Shown piece by piece: positions 9,057 through 17,920 of a DNA stretch of 64,000 bases (its first letter is position 1; every line of letters starts with the position of its first letter). This DNA is from Methanospirillum stamsii (GTDB lineage: Archaea > Halobacteriota > Methanomicrobia > Methanomicrobiales > Methanospirillaceae). Both the position numbers and the translations under genes were made by a program. Where the stretch lies: the NCBI RefSeq assembly GCF_003173335.1, contig NZ_QGMZ01000011.1, positions 99,459 to 163,458 on the forward strand. The letters run 5' to 3'. Under the pieces are notes generated by a model. It did not search any database, was not told where the DNA came from, and saw only the letters and a list, made by a program, of their open reading frames with translations.

Positions 9057-9638
9057 TTAGAGAATGCCTTTTGTGCTTGGTATTGAGGCATTATTATCTG
9101 TTATTATTATTGCATATCGAAGTGCCCTGCCAAAGGCCTTAAAAAGAGCTTCACATTTGTGGTGATCTGAATTACCACTAACCTGCATATGTGCTGTAAT
9201 TTTTGCATTTTGAATAAAACTTTCAAAAAAGTGACGAACCAACCACGGTTCTAAAATCCCCTCAACAGGTCCACTGAAAGAACCATCAAACACAAGATAT
9301 GATCTCCCTCCCACATCAACAATTACCTCAGCTTTTGCTTCATCCATAGGGACAGAAATGTTTGCAAATCGCTCTATGCCTTTACCATCACCAAGAGCCT
9401 GAAGAAAAGCCTGTCCAAGAACGATTCCAATATCTTCAACGGTATGATGAGGACCGACTAAAAGATCTCCTTTCGCTTTCAGGGTAAGATTAAATCTTCC
9501 GTGCCTTGAAAAGGAATCAATCATATGATCAAAAAAGGGAAGTCCGGTATCAATGACTGATTTTCCTTCCCCATCAAGGATAAAATTTACAAAGATATCT
9601 GTTTCTTTTGTCTTCCTTGCAATTTCTCCAATCCTCAT
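9057..9638 (-). CDS. hisB: Imidazoleglycerol-phosphate dehydratase
   Basis: A 193-residue monofunctional HisB, without the bacterial phosphatase domain. FFDHM, GPHHTVEDIGI and SGNSDHHKCEALFKAFGRAL are the two His-rich metal-binding repeats that hold the Mn ions. It converts imidazoleglycerol phosphate to imidazoleacetol phosphate. It is the last gene of the mat-hisG-hisA-hisB run; its start overlaps the hisA stop by four bases. Confidence 0.96.
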   Translation of the reverse strand: MRIGEIARKTKETDIFVNFILDGEGKSVIDTGLPFFDHMIDSFSRHGRFNLTLKAKGDLLVGPHHTVEDIGIVLGQAFLQALGDGKGIERFANISVPMDEAKAEVIVDVGGRSYLVFDGSFSGPVEGILEPWLVRHFFESFIQNAKITAHMQVSGNSDHHKCEALFKAFGRALRYAIIITDNNASIPSTKGIL

Positions 9639-10345
9639 ACTGCAACCTCCAGTGCTTTCTGAAGAGATATTTTTCCGGAATATAGCGCAGACCCTAAAAC
9701 AATTCCCGCTGCATCTGTATTTTTAATTGTAATGATATCTTCTTCAGTAGTTATTCCTCCTGCCACAATAACAGGAACACTGACTTTACTCAGAAGATCG
9801 CGAACAGGTTTTGGATCAATTCCTTTACACAAACCTTCAACGCTGACATTGGTGTACAAAAGAGAACCAGCTCCCTTTTTTATAAAAAGGTCAGACCATT
9901 CCAGAAAATTTCCTGCTGAATGTTCCCATCCATGGGTGACTAAATTTCCGGCTCGTGCATCAACACCAGCCATAATTCTTTCACTCCCATATTCATCCGC
10001 GAGTATTGTCAGACAATCAGGATTCTCCACTGCATATGTAGAGATAATAATCCTGTCTACCCCACAGTCAAGCCATGATTTTGCATCTTCAATGGACCGG
10101 ATACCCCCACCTAATTGGGTATCAACACCAGTTTTAATAACTATTTCAGTAATTTTCTCAGCATTTAATTTGGAAGTTCCAAATGCTCCATCAAGATTAA
10201 CGATATGAAGAGCTTCAGCTCCCTGATTAATCCAGGATTCTGCACAGGAGAGGGGATCTCCATAACTAGTGGCACTTTCACGTTTCCCCTGTACAAGTTG
10301 AACACATCGGCCACCAAGAATATCTACTGCTGGGAAGACAATCAT
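9635..10345 (-). CDS. hisA: ProFAR isomerase (phosphoribosylformimino-5-aminoimidazole carboxamide ribotide isomerase)
   Basis: A 236-residue half-barrel-duplicated TIM barrel. FPAVDILGGRCVQL carries the first catalytic Asp and IMAGVDARAG the second; GGGIRS and VAGGITT are the two phosphate-binding loops. It opens the ribose ring of ProFAR in histidine synthesis. I place the start at the ATG at 10345, which has a GGTGA ribosome site and gives the family N-terminus MIVFPAVDI. A longer frame from 10369 would run into hisG. Confidence 0.95.
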   Translation of the reverse strand: MIVFPAVDILGGRCVQLVQGKRESATSYGDPLSCAESWINQGAEALHIVNLDGAFGTSKLNAEKITEIVIKTGVDTQLGGGIRSIEDAKSWLDCGVDRIIISTYAVENPDCLTILADEYGSERIMAGVDARAGNLVTHGWEHSAGNFLEWSDLFIKKGAGSLLYTNVSVEGLCKGIDPKPVRDLLSKVSVPVIVAGGITTEEDIITIKNTDAAGIVLGSALYSGKISLQKALEVAV

Positions 10346-10349
10346 AATT

Positions 10350-11252
10350 TCACCGAATAAGACGTTCAATATTCATAACAAGAATATCTTTTGCACCCGC
10401 TTGTTTCAACCGGTTAATGAGTTGATAGACTTTCTCCTCATCTACTACCGCATGAACTGCTACAATGTCCGATGATGAAGCGACTTCCATTATCGTCGGA
10501 CCACCCATTCCTGGAATAATAGTCCTTATCGTATCTACTGAAGTTCGCTTCACATTCATCATCAGATAACATTTCCCTTTTGCATTAATTACACTCTCAA
10601 GGGCCAGGTGAATCTCATCAATTTTTTCTTTTTTACTCGTGCAGGAAAGAGGATTTGCAATAAGAAATGTACTGGTATCAAGAACCGTATCAATTACCTG
10701 CAAATGGTTTTGTCTTAGAGTCGTTCCTGAACTTGCAAGGTCTACAATAGCATCTGATATTCCAAGAGAAGGTGTCGCTTCACATGCCCCTCCGACCGGG
10801 ATAATTTTTGGAATAACACCAATTTTTTTAAAATATTTTCTGGTTATTGCAGGAAATTCTGTGGATACTCTTTTTCCTTCCAAGTCTTTTGGAGTCTTTA
10901 ATGCGGAATCATCCGGAACAGCAAGTACAACTGAAGCGTTACCAAATCCAAGATCGAGTAATTCAGTAACATGAGAACTTCTCTCAATTACCATATCATG
11001 GCCGGTAATACCAAGATCAGCTACTCCTGAAGCTACATATTCAGGTATATCAATTGGTCTTGCATAAAGAATTTCAACATGTGGATCACGGGTACGTGCA
11101 ATAAGAGTCCGTTCTCCGTTATCGAAAATTCCAAGCCCTGATTGTTCTATTAATTCTCTGATAGGGATGGAAATTCTTCCTTTATTAGGAATAGCAATAC
11201 GGATTGAAAAAATTTGGTTCCGATCCTGAATCGGATTCGTGCTATATGTCAT
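10350..11252 (-). CDS. hisG: ATP phosphoribosyltransferase, long form
   Basis: A 300-residue long-form HisG, which catalyses the first step of histidine synthesis. The catalytic periplasmic-binding-like domain starts with RIAIPNKGRIS and includes the GITGHDMV and DLASSGTTLRQN (PRPP-binding) motifs. The last 80 or so residues form the ACT-like regulatory domain that binds histidine (GGPTIMEVA). The long form works without HisZ and is feedback-inhibited. Its ATG shares a base with the mat stop. Confidence 0.96.
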   Translation of the reverse strand: MTYSTNPIQDRNQIFSIRIAIPNKGRISIPIRELIEQSGLGIFDNGERTLIARTRDPHVEILYARPIDIPEYVASGVADLGITGHDMVIERSSHVTELLDLGFGNASVVLAVPDDSALKTPKDLEGKRVSTEFPAITRKYFKKIGVIPKIIPVGGACEATPSLGISDAIVDLASSGTTLRQNHLQVIDTVLDTSTFLIANPLSCTSKKEKIDEIHLALESVINAKGKCYLMMNVKRTSVDTIRTIIPGMGGPTIMEVASSSDIVAVHAVVDEEKVYQLINRLKQAGAKDILVMNIERLIR

Positions 11253-12454
11253 TAAAATGTCTTCAATTCGCCTTTGATTACCCGCTCAGTTACTGAGGAG
11301 ATATTCTCAAGACCTGAATCAAATATCTCATAAACATCTTTTTCAATGTCTTTAAGGGTAAAGGAGGGTTTCGGAATTATCTGAGCGCTTGCAATGAGAG
11401 GCTCATCAATAGGCATTCCAATCTGGGACAATAACCTGACCTGAATCTCTGCAATCCCGTCAACCTTCTCAACACATTTATGTGCAAGTTCATTTGAGAG
11501 AAGATTGTAAATTTTTCCGATGTGGTTTATTGGATTCTTCCCACTGGTAGCTTCCATGCTCATCGGGCGGTTAGGAGTAATAAGACCATTTGCCCTGTTC
11601 CCGCGACCAACAGAACCATCATCACCCATCTCAGCAGATGTTCCGGTGACTGTTAAAAACAGGCTGCATTCAACATCACAATCTGCAGTGTTAACATTGA
11701 TAACAACCTGTTTGTCAGTACAGGTCTTTGCAATTTTGAGAGCTTCTTCAGCAAGTTTTTCACGATAGTCAATGTAATCTGACAAAGATGATACATACCG
11801 GTCAACCATTGCACAACATATGGTGAGATTGATAGAATTTCCCTGACGAAGTCCCATGATTTTAATATCCTGACCATAAACCGGATATTTTGGTCGGAGG
11901 GTATTATCAATATAGGATGAAATTTCCCTAATGCACCGTTCAATATCTGAGAACGGTGCATAAGACACACCAAAAGAGGTATCGTTTGCCCGGGGAATCT
12001 TTCCGGTTTCAGGTTTAAAAACATCGCGAAGATCAGTTGATCCAGTGCCAAGTCTGCAATCCATTATCAATTCTTTTTCAATGTCAAGTTCAGGCAGGAT
12101 GGTTTTCAAATAATCTTTAGCAGCTTTCAGTGCTACTGTTTCAGCAGATATCTTTTCACCGTTAAAATCTTTTGTTGCCCGACCGTCAAGAAGGATAAAA
12201 ATTGGTTTAATAATTTTTCCTCCTCCAAATTGAGGCAAAGACTCACCAGCGACAATCTCACCCTGATCAGTGTTATGATGAAGAACACCACCAAACTGAT
12301 CGATATAGGTATTACATAACGCACGACTGACTGATTCTGCAATACCATCAGCAATGCTATCAGGATGGCCAAGGCACTTACGTTCCACCAATTCTATCTG
12401 TTGATCGTGAACCGGAATCTGGTTCAACATCTCAATTGCAATATTTCTACTCAT
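11252..12454 (-). CDS. mat: S-adenosylmethionine synthetase, archaeal type
   Basis: A 400-residue archaeal-type methionine adenosyltransferase, a family barely similar to bacterial MetK. Recognisable stretches are [14 protein letters not shown], GAGxG-like [25 protein letters not shown], and [13 protein letters not shown]. It makes SAM for methylation and radical-SAM chemistry. A GAGG ribosome site (12461-12464) precedes the ATG by 6 bases. Leading a histidine operon is an unusual neighbourhood, although both pathways consume ATP by adenosyl or ribosyl transfer. Confidence 0.95.
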   Translation of the reverse strand: MSRNIAIEMLNQIPVHDQQIELVERKCLGHPDSIADGIAESVSRALCNTYIDQFGGVLHHNTDQGEIVAGESLPQFGGGKIIKPIFILLDGRATKDFNGEKISAETVALKAAKDYLKTILPELDIEKELIMDCRLGTGSTDLRDVFKPETGKIPRANDTSFGVSYAPFSDIERCIREISSYIDNTLRPKYPVYGQDIKIMGLRQGNSINLTICCAMVDRYVSSLSDYIDYREKLAEEALKIAKTCTDKQVVINVNTADCDVECSLFLTVTGTSAEMGDDGSVGRGNRANGLITPNRPMSMEATSGKNPINHIGKIYNLLSNELAHKCVEKVDGIAEIQVRLLSQIGMPIDEPLIASAQIIPKPSFTLKDIEKDVYEIFDSGLENISSVTERVIKGELKTF

Positions 12455-12988
12455 TAAAGACCTCTGTAGAACTTAATCATGAATATATACCAAGCACTGG
12501 TACAGAATACTGTACTGATTCGGTGAGAATTAAATAAGAGATTACCGGAATATCTGATGATAAGCATATTTGGTAACTCTATCAGCATAAAGGAAAATTA
12601 TGATAAATACGGAAAAAAACAAGATGAATTATGTTATTCTTTGCAGGAGTACCTTTTGGTTCCCCCGGAATATATTTTTAATACTATTCATTATCTGACT
12701 CACAGCGCGAGATTACTCTGCCTCATCACACCATCTATAAATCTTCATTTTTTTGATTACTCGAATTTATCGAAAAAACCTCATGAAATATCCCAATTAT
12801 CATCAAAAATTTTTTTTACTGAAAAAATATTCATGGGACTGGTTCTTCAGGGTTTCTGGAATATGAGAATAGAAAAATCAGAAACACGCTAATATCCGGT
12901 ACGTATCTTTCTCGAAAATACCTCACTTTTCAGGGAACATTTCTTAATTAAACCATTCAATATAAAAACCTTATGACAAAATAATTCA
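12455..12988. other. Gene-poor AT-rich interval between mat and the histidine kinase gene
   Basis: This 534-base stretch contains the mat promoter side, including the perfect palindrome at 12500-12515. One 111-codon plus-strand frame (12557-12892) has no ribosome site, no recognisable motif and low-complexity composition, so I do not call it a gene. Nothing else is recognised. Confidence 0.5.
12500..12515. promoter_or_regulatory. Palindromic operator candidate upstream of mat
   Basis: GTACAG-AATA-CTGTAC is a perfect 6+4+6 inverted repeat, 46-61 bases upstream of the mat start. TATA-like sequences lie on both sides on the minus strand: TATATATTC near 12481-12489 and CTTATTTAATT near 12528-12538. 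The palindrome would therefore sit close to the transcription start or just upstream of a TATA box, where an archaeal dimeric regulator would bind. Confidence 0.4.
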
Positions 12989-14020
12989 TTAATCCAACGC
13001 ACGAATGTTAAGAATAGAAGAAGGAATGGATAATTCAAACCTTGCTCCCTGACCCGGAAGTCCTTTTTCACAGATGGTAATACCAAAAACCGACAACAGT
13101 TTTTCCGCGAGAAAAAGACCGTAACCGCTCCCTGAACCAAACCCTAAGTCAAAAATCCGATTCTTCTGTTGTTCCGGGATACCACAACCATTATCCTCAA
13201 TTACAAGAATTCCCCCGGATTCTAAAGCACTGAATGATACTGTGACAATAGTTGCTCCTTTGGCATGTTCAGGAATATTCATAAAAATTTTTCCCAAAGC
13301 GAGATAAAAATTTTTATCAACAAATAGTGCAGCATTATTACAATTTATTGAGAGATTTATAGGATTTAGGACAATTTCATTTAAAGATTCATGGATTGCA
13401 TCATCTATTGGCACCCATGAAAATTCATACAGACCGATTTTTTGATATTCACGAGTAAATATTAATCTGTCCCTGATTTTTTCAGCAGCGTTCTGCTCTT
13501 TTTTTGTAAATTCAATTAACATCGGATCTGAAATTAAATCTCCGGATAATTCCAGGTAACCAAGAATTGCAGTAAGCTGATTCAGAATATCGTGCCTTAC
13601 TTTAGAATTCAAAGTATTCCAGGTTTCTGAACCTTTTGATAAAAGTGCCCATTCAACTGGAAGAACACTCATCCACAGATAACTTGTAGCTTTTAAAAGT
13701 GCCCCGGTTTCAGAGTATGATAAGGAACAATGCTCTTCTATCCATCTAAATGAGGAAGATGTCTTCAATCGGTATCTAAGTTGCACACTATCCTTATACT
13801 GAAGAATCGCTGCACCCAGTTTCCTGCTCACGAGGTTTTGATCATCCGGAAAAACATCAGAGAGGTAATCAGTTTCATGACCTGAATAATTTATGAGGAT
13901 CCCATGAAGTATGTGATTCCGTGAAATATTCCTTATCTTCCAGATATCGTCTGGATTTCTCTCAAAAACTACAACCGGAGCAGAATCAGAGAGTTCACCT
14001 GTAGATGTTTCAAAGGTCAT
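12989..14020 (-). CDS. Soluble sensor histidine kinase (degenerate PAS + HisKA-like + HATPase)
   Basis: A 343-residue protein without membrane segments. Residues about 10-125 look like a PAS-type sensor. VRHDILNQLTAILGY gives the H-box with phospho-acceptor His143. The ATPase domain has VIEDNGCGIPEQQ (G1/N-side) and GSGSGYGLFLAEKL (G2), but the usual N-box is weak (FMNIPEHAK). It should autophosphorylate and pass phosphate to a receiver protein; no receiver gene is adjacent, so it is an orphan, with the stand-alone CheY-like protein at 45102 one possible partner by inference only. Confidence 0.75.
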   Translation of the reverse strand: MTFETSTGELSDSAPVVVFERNPDDIWKIRNISRNHILHGILINYSGHETDYLSDVFPDDQNLVSRKLGAAILQYKDSVQLRYRLKTSSSFRWIEEHCSLSYSETGALLKATSYLWMSVLPVEWALLSKGSETWNTLNSKVRHDILNQLTAILGYLELSGDLISDPMLIEFTKKEQNAAEKIRDRLIFTREYQKIGLYEFSWVPIDDAIHESLNEIVLNPINLSINCNNAALFVDKNFYLALGKIFMNIPEHAKGATIVTVSFSALESGGILVIEDNGCGIPEQQKNRIFDLGFGSGSGYGLFLAEKLLSVFGITICEKGLPGQGARFELSIPSSILNIRALD

Positions 14021-14083
14021 CTTCTAACCGGTATTTCTTTATTTGAAAATATTATACATTAATGCAAGATAATTTTCGATTCA

Positions 14084-14425
14084 TTAGGCAGCCATTTCAC
14101 GTAAAATTGCCTCACGAATTGGTTCCAGGGAGATCCTCCCTACCGGAATAATCGCACCCTGAACAAGAACCATGGGAATAGCCGGATGATCACGTTCATA
14201 AATATCTTTGATATAATCAGGAATATAGTCGTCCAGAAATGTAAGCTTCATACTGATGCTGTCACCAAATTCCTTTTTTAATTCATCTTTCAGAGCATCA
14301 AATGCTCTCTCAAGGCTTGCTGAAGGGGCACAGGAAGTAAGACCGCATGTCCGGTTTTCATCACATGGAAAGGGGGAGCATTCTGAATTTTTATAACCAA
14401 CAATTTCAAGTGTTACCAAAGTCAC
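14084..14425 (-). CDS. Thioredoxin-fold protein downstream of ferredoxin:disulfide reductase
   Basis: I start this 113-residue protein at GTG 14425, which has a GGAG site upstream; a longer frame to 14557 would overlap the reductase gene by 86 bases in another frame. The N-terminal strand is followed by a Cys-rich insert (SECSPFPCDENRTCGLTSC). A DALKDELKKEF helix and a late AIPMVLVQGAIIPVG segment then match the cis-Pro and strand of small thioredoxin-like (YuzD/ArsD-like) folds. A redox or metal role is likely from its neighbours, but no specific function can be assigned. Confidence 0.55.
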   Translation of the reverse strand: MTLVTLEIVGYKNSECSPFPCDENRTCGLTSCAPSASLERAFDALKDELKKEFGDSISMKLTFLDDYIPDYIKDIYERDHPAIPMVLVQGAIIPVGRISLEPIREAILREMAA

Positions 14426-14471
14426 GAAACTTAATTTCTCCAGATAAGAATAAGATGATATTGGTTTTCGA

Positions 14472-14975
14472 TCAGATGAAGATCTCAAATCTATCCTTGT
14501 CTGCTTTACATATCGGACATTTTTCCGGAGGACTGGTTCTGGCGCAGAGATAACCACATACCTTACATCGGAAAACAGGATATGGCAACTGACCTGGAAT
14601 TGTGGCGTTTACTGGTTGCAGGTTTCTATCATGTAAAGAAGGTCTTCGTTCCGGTACAACCGGGGCAGGTGAATTTTTATTTATGAGTGATTCAGAAAGA
14701 TAAAGCCCGCAAAAACATGCACCATATTCAGATAAATCATCATCACGATAATCGCATGGACAAATAATATCCAGATCCTTCTCTTTCTCACCAAAAGACA
14801 GCCTGCAGGGACATGACTCATATCCATATCGCTCAGCATTCAGTATGAGCCCTTCAACAAGACCACGAGTAAAATCCATATCCGGGTTTAAAAAATATCC
14901 CGATTGTTTTGCCTCACTATCCAGAATTTTTAATCGGCGTTCAACTTTCTCCGGAGAAACGACGGTAGATATCAT
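14472..14975 (-). CDS. Ferredoxin:disulfide reductase (FTR catalytic domain fused to rubredoxin)
   Basis: A 167-residue fusion. The ferredoxin-thioredoxin reductase catalytic domain has CPC (55-57), CPC (72-74) and CFC (87-89), which supply the 4Fe-4S ligands and the active disulfide. After a linker, the C-terminal rubredoxin domain has Cys137, Cys140, Cys153 and Cys156. The same architecture is known from a Methanosarcina ferredoxin:disulfide reductase. It likely passes electrons from ferredoxin to the adjacent glutaredoxin or thioredoxin-like proteins. It overlaps the glutaredoxin gene by four bases. Confidence 0.88.
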   Translation of the reverse strand: MISTVVSPEKVERRLKILDSEAKQSGYFLNPDMDFTRGLVEGLILNAERYGYESCPCRLSFGEKEKDLDIICPCDYRDDDLSEYGACFCGLYLSESLINKNSPAPVVPERRPSLHDRNLQPVNATIPGQLPYPVFRCKVCGYLCARTSPPEKCPICKADKDRFEIFI

Positions 14976-15256
14976 CCCAATGCTTCCTTTATCTCATCAA
15001 GCCTGCTTCCTACGATGACTTTACTATTATTAATTACCAATGTCGGAAAAGAACCTCGCGGATTGAATTTTTCGATATCCATGAGAACTGAATTCATATC
15101 CTCTTTGTTTAACTTGTCAACATACAGGTAATCATACGCAACATGCAATTCATCAAGTAAATTTCGTGTCTGCTTACAATGAATACAGGTTGAAAGGGCA
15201 TAGAGCATTATCTTACCCTTATCAATTCCATCCACATGATCCGGATTTATGGTCAT
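14972..15256 (-). CDS. Glutaredoxin-like protein
   Basis: A 94-residue thioredoxin-fold protein. YALSTCIHCKQT contains the CxxC active site (Cys24, Cys27). SFPTLVINN supplies the cis-Pro and a later VGSRLDEIKEAL the C-terminal helix. Methanogens lack glutathione, so such proteins are normally reduced by a ferredoxin:disulfide reductase; that enzyme is encoded immediately downstream with a 4-base overlap, indicating a functional pair. Confidence 0.88.
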   Translation of the reverse strand: MTINPDHVDGIDKGKIMLYALSTCIHCKQTRNLLDELHVAYDYLYVDKLNKEDMNSVLMDIEKFNPRGSFPTLVINNSKVIVGSRLDEIKEALG

Positions 15257-15306
15257 AATATGTCTCTCATACGTTATTCGGTATAAATAGTACAGTTATT
15301 TTTCTT

Positions 15307-16395
15307 TTAATATGAACGATGAATAAAGTACCAATGATTAGATAATTTCTTTTTTAAATTAGAAACCATTTTTAAAACTTTAGGAAAAGCTTCCTCTGAT
15401 ACTGACTTTTGTAATAATTCCTGATAAATAGCAGGCTCACGAATACCGGAGATATCAAGTCCGGCCATTGCTGCAATTAGACCTAGATTAGTATAGGGAA
15501 GACCCCCCTCTACACTATAACCACCTTCTAGTACTGCGATCAGTCTTCCATAACAAATTGAATCAGCAACAATACACATCTCCTGCATAAGTCGGGCATA
15601 TCCTTGCGCGGTTAATGCAAGACCTGTGAGCGGATCAGAAAAATGATTGTCCTGACCCGCTGAAACTGCAATGACATCAGGCATATACTCTTCAGCCAGG
15701 GGAATAATTATCTCTTCAAGAAGATATCGGTAAACTTTATCTGAACTTCCGGCAGGAATCGGAAGGTTAATATTGTATCCTTTTCCGTCACCAACACCAA
15801 TATCGTCAATCCTTCCTGAACCCGGGTAAAAGGGGTACTGATGAACTGAACAAAAAAGAACAGTCGGATCATCATAGAATATTTCCTCAGTACCATTCCC
15901 ATGATGAGCATCCCAATCAAGGATCATGATCCTTCTCATGCCGCGTCTTTGCAGATGCCGAACCATAATGGCAACATTATTTAGATAACAAAAGCCTGCC
16001 CCACTGGCTTTTCCCGCATGATGACCGGGGGGTCTTGCGAGAACAAATGCATTTTTGACTTCCTGATTTAATACTGCATCAGCTGCTTGTATTGCTCCTC
16101 CTGCAGCGAGTAATGCATCATGAATGAGATCTTTCGGAATAATCGTATCAGCATCAATTATTCCACCATGAACAGAAGTTTCTTCTAAAAATCGCAGATA
16201 TTCTGCGGAATGAACTAACAGAACATCATCCCTTTTTGCAGGTACCGGAGAAATGAGTTTAATCTCAGGAAGATCAAAAATTCCTTCTTCTTCTAATTGA
16301 TCCAAAGTATATGACAGACGCTCTCTTCGTTCCGGATGAGTGTGACTTTGTTCATGCATAAGATAGGCATTATCATAAACAATACCGCAGATCAT
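15307..16395 (-). CDS. Histone deacetylase family protein
   Basis: A 362-residue class II HDAC / acetoin-utilisation family deacetylase. RPPGHHAG, the zinc-binding DWDAHHGNGTEE stretch and SAGQDNHFSDPL supply the Asp-His-Asp metal site and the tandem catalytic His; the catalytic-end LEGGY is present. Substrates could be acetylated proteins such as Alba or polyamines; the local histone gene makes chromatin a tempting but unproven target. It overlaps the hydantoinase-like gene by four bases (ATGA), so the two are probably an operon. Confidence 0.88.
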   Translation of the reverse strand: MICGIVYDNAYLMHEQSHTHPERRERLSYTLDQLEEEGIFDLPEIKLISPVPAKRDDVLLVHSAEYLRFLEETSVHGGIIDADTIIPKDLIHDALLAAGGAIQAADAVLNQEVKNAFVLARPPGHHAGKASGAGFCYLNNVAIMVRHLQRRGMRRIMILDWDAHHGNGTEEIFYDDPTVLFCSVHQYPFYPGSGRIDDIGVGDGKGYNINLPIPAGSSDKVYRYLLEEIIIPLAEEYMPDVIAVSAGQDNHFSDPLTGLALTAQGYARLMQEMCIVADSICYGRLIAVLEGGYSVEGGLPYTNLGLIAAMAGLDISGIREPAIYQELLQKSVSEEAFPKVLKMVSNLKKKLSNHWYFIHRSY

Positions 16396-17837
16396 AATGC
16401 CTCCACAGTAATTCCGGGAGTTATTCCTAAAATTATATCAGTAATTTTTGCAGTCACTTTCCATCCACGAATTACATCATACGAGGAAAAATGAAAGACT
16501 GTAACATCTTTAACATCCTCTTCCGGTGCCCCTTCTGAAATAGCCAGATTCTGCACCAATTCTTTTGCATATGCCAATAAATCCTCATTATCCATGATAT
16601 GAACATAGGGACTTTCTTTTCCATTCACCGTCATGCGTTTTTTTTCAGTATCCACGTGAATATGAACTTCAAGACATAACCGTGATACTGCAGCACCAAC
16701 TGCATTTGCCGAACCAGCATGCTCTGGAACAATTCCGAGGACCTGTGCGCGTTCGGATATATCCGAGAGAAGATAATGAGCTAGATATCCGGTTCCAATA
16801 ATCGCAGAAGGCCGGTATTCCCTTACTGCTGATGAAACCATTTCCAGATAATATTGAACAATTTCATGGGCAAGGTCAGGATCTATCACATGAGATCTAC
16901 TCTCGTCTCCAATCCGTGCTCCACATACATTCAGTGCATCAGTCAGCGTGGGCTCACCTCCCCCAAATGAGCGTGAATTACCGACCCTGAATGAACACAG
17001 GTTCTCTCTTATACAGGAATCACCACCATACGGTATACTCCGTGCCTCAACTGCGTTAATCAGGGTTTTAGAATTTTCAACAATTACAGTATTAAAAAGA
17101 GGTTTTCCGTTTACAAGAGGCACTAACTCGGTAGTAGTCCCACCAATATCAATAACAAGACAGTTTTTATTCCGGGTCAGATAATATGCCCCGTTCGCAA
17201 CAGTTGCCGGACTTGAATGATAAAGTAATGAAGGATTCTGGATGGCACGCTCCGGAGAAGTAAGACCTCCGGTTGAAGTTACAAAGAAAAAATCCTTTCT
17301 TGTTTGCTTTATTTCTTTAATTAATCCAGCAACTTTATTTTTTATTCTCGCATTCAGAATTGTTGTCTTTATTCGGGCAGGAAAATTTAACGCTCCAATC
17401 GGCGCACTTACAGCAATCTTATCTGGAGAGATATAATCAGAAACAATAGAAAATACCTGTTGTTCAAGAGAATCATTTCTTACTGAAAATTTTCCGGAGA
17501 TTGCAACTGCTTGAGCATGTGAACTTTTCATAAGGGTTTTAATTTCTTCAGGATTAACAGGTTCAACCACATCACCTCTATGTGATACAGCACCCTGAAT
17601 TGCACCAGGATACACGAGACCCGGACCCGGTATGGTAATACTCTTTATCATTGCAGGGGGACCCGTGAGTATTTCATTGAGCGGCTGAGAAGAACTAACG
17701 GCAAGGCGCCCATTTGATGAAATATTCTTTAGAGCAGCACTTACACCTTTAGAATTAGGAACTTTATATGTCTGAATAAGAGAATCGATGATAGCAATAT
17801 CAGTATTTGTCCCCCCAATATCAATTCCGGTAAACAT
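16392..17837 (-). CDS. Hydantoinase/oxoprolinase family protein
   Basis: A 481-residue ASKHA-fold protein. FTGIDIGGTNTDIAIID at the N-terminus and LVIDIGGTTTELVPLVNGKP in the middle are the paired phosphate loops of the N-methylhydantoinase A / 5-oxoprolinase A family. A GGGEPTLTDALNV segment is also typical. Archaeal members of this length have no assigned reaction. It is the first gene of the hydantoinase-HDAC pair and is divergent from the gene at 17921. Confidence 0.8.
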   Translation of the reverse strand: MFTGIDIGGTNTDIAIIDSLIQTYKVPNSKGVSAALKNISSNGRLAVSSSQPLNEILTGPPAMIKSITIPGPGLVYPGAIQGAVSHRGDVVEPVNPEEIKTLMKSSHAQAVAISGKFSVRNDSLEQQVFSIVSDYISPDKIAVSAPIGALNFPARIKTTILNARIKNKVAGLIKEIKQTRKDFFFVTSTGGLTSPERAIQNPSLLYHSSPATVANGAYYLTRNKNCLVIDIGGTTTELVPLVNGKPLFNTVIVENSKTLINAVEARSIPYGGDSCIRENLCSFRVGNSRSFGGGEPTLTDALNVCGARIGDESRSHVIDPDLAHEIVQYYLEMVSSAVREYRPSAIIGTGYLAHYLLSDISERAQVLGIVPEHAGSANAVGAAVSRLCLEVHIHVDTEKKRMTVNGKESPYVHIMDNEDLLAYAKELVQNLAISEGAPEEDVKDVTVFHFSSYDVIRGWKVTAKITDIILGITPGITVEAL

Positions 17838-17920
17838 CTGTTATCACGGTTTTTTAGATTCCCAAAATATATCAGATGATGCATATACTTCTGGGAGAAA
17901 AACACAATAGGATCATCGCA

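Noticed and set aside
12541..12620. C/D-box sRNA suggested by TGATGA at about 12554
   Set aside because: No D box (CTGA) at the right spacing and no terminal stem.
12557..12892. 111-codon plus-strand frame in the mat-histidine kinase gap
   Set aside because: No ribosome site, no recognisable motif, AT-driven composition; probably an accidental frame.
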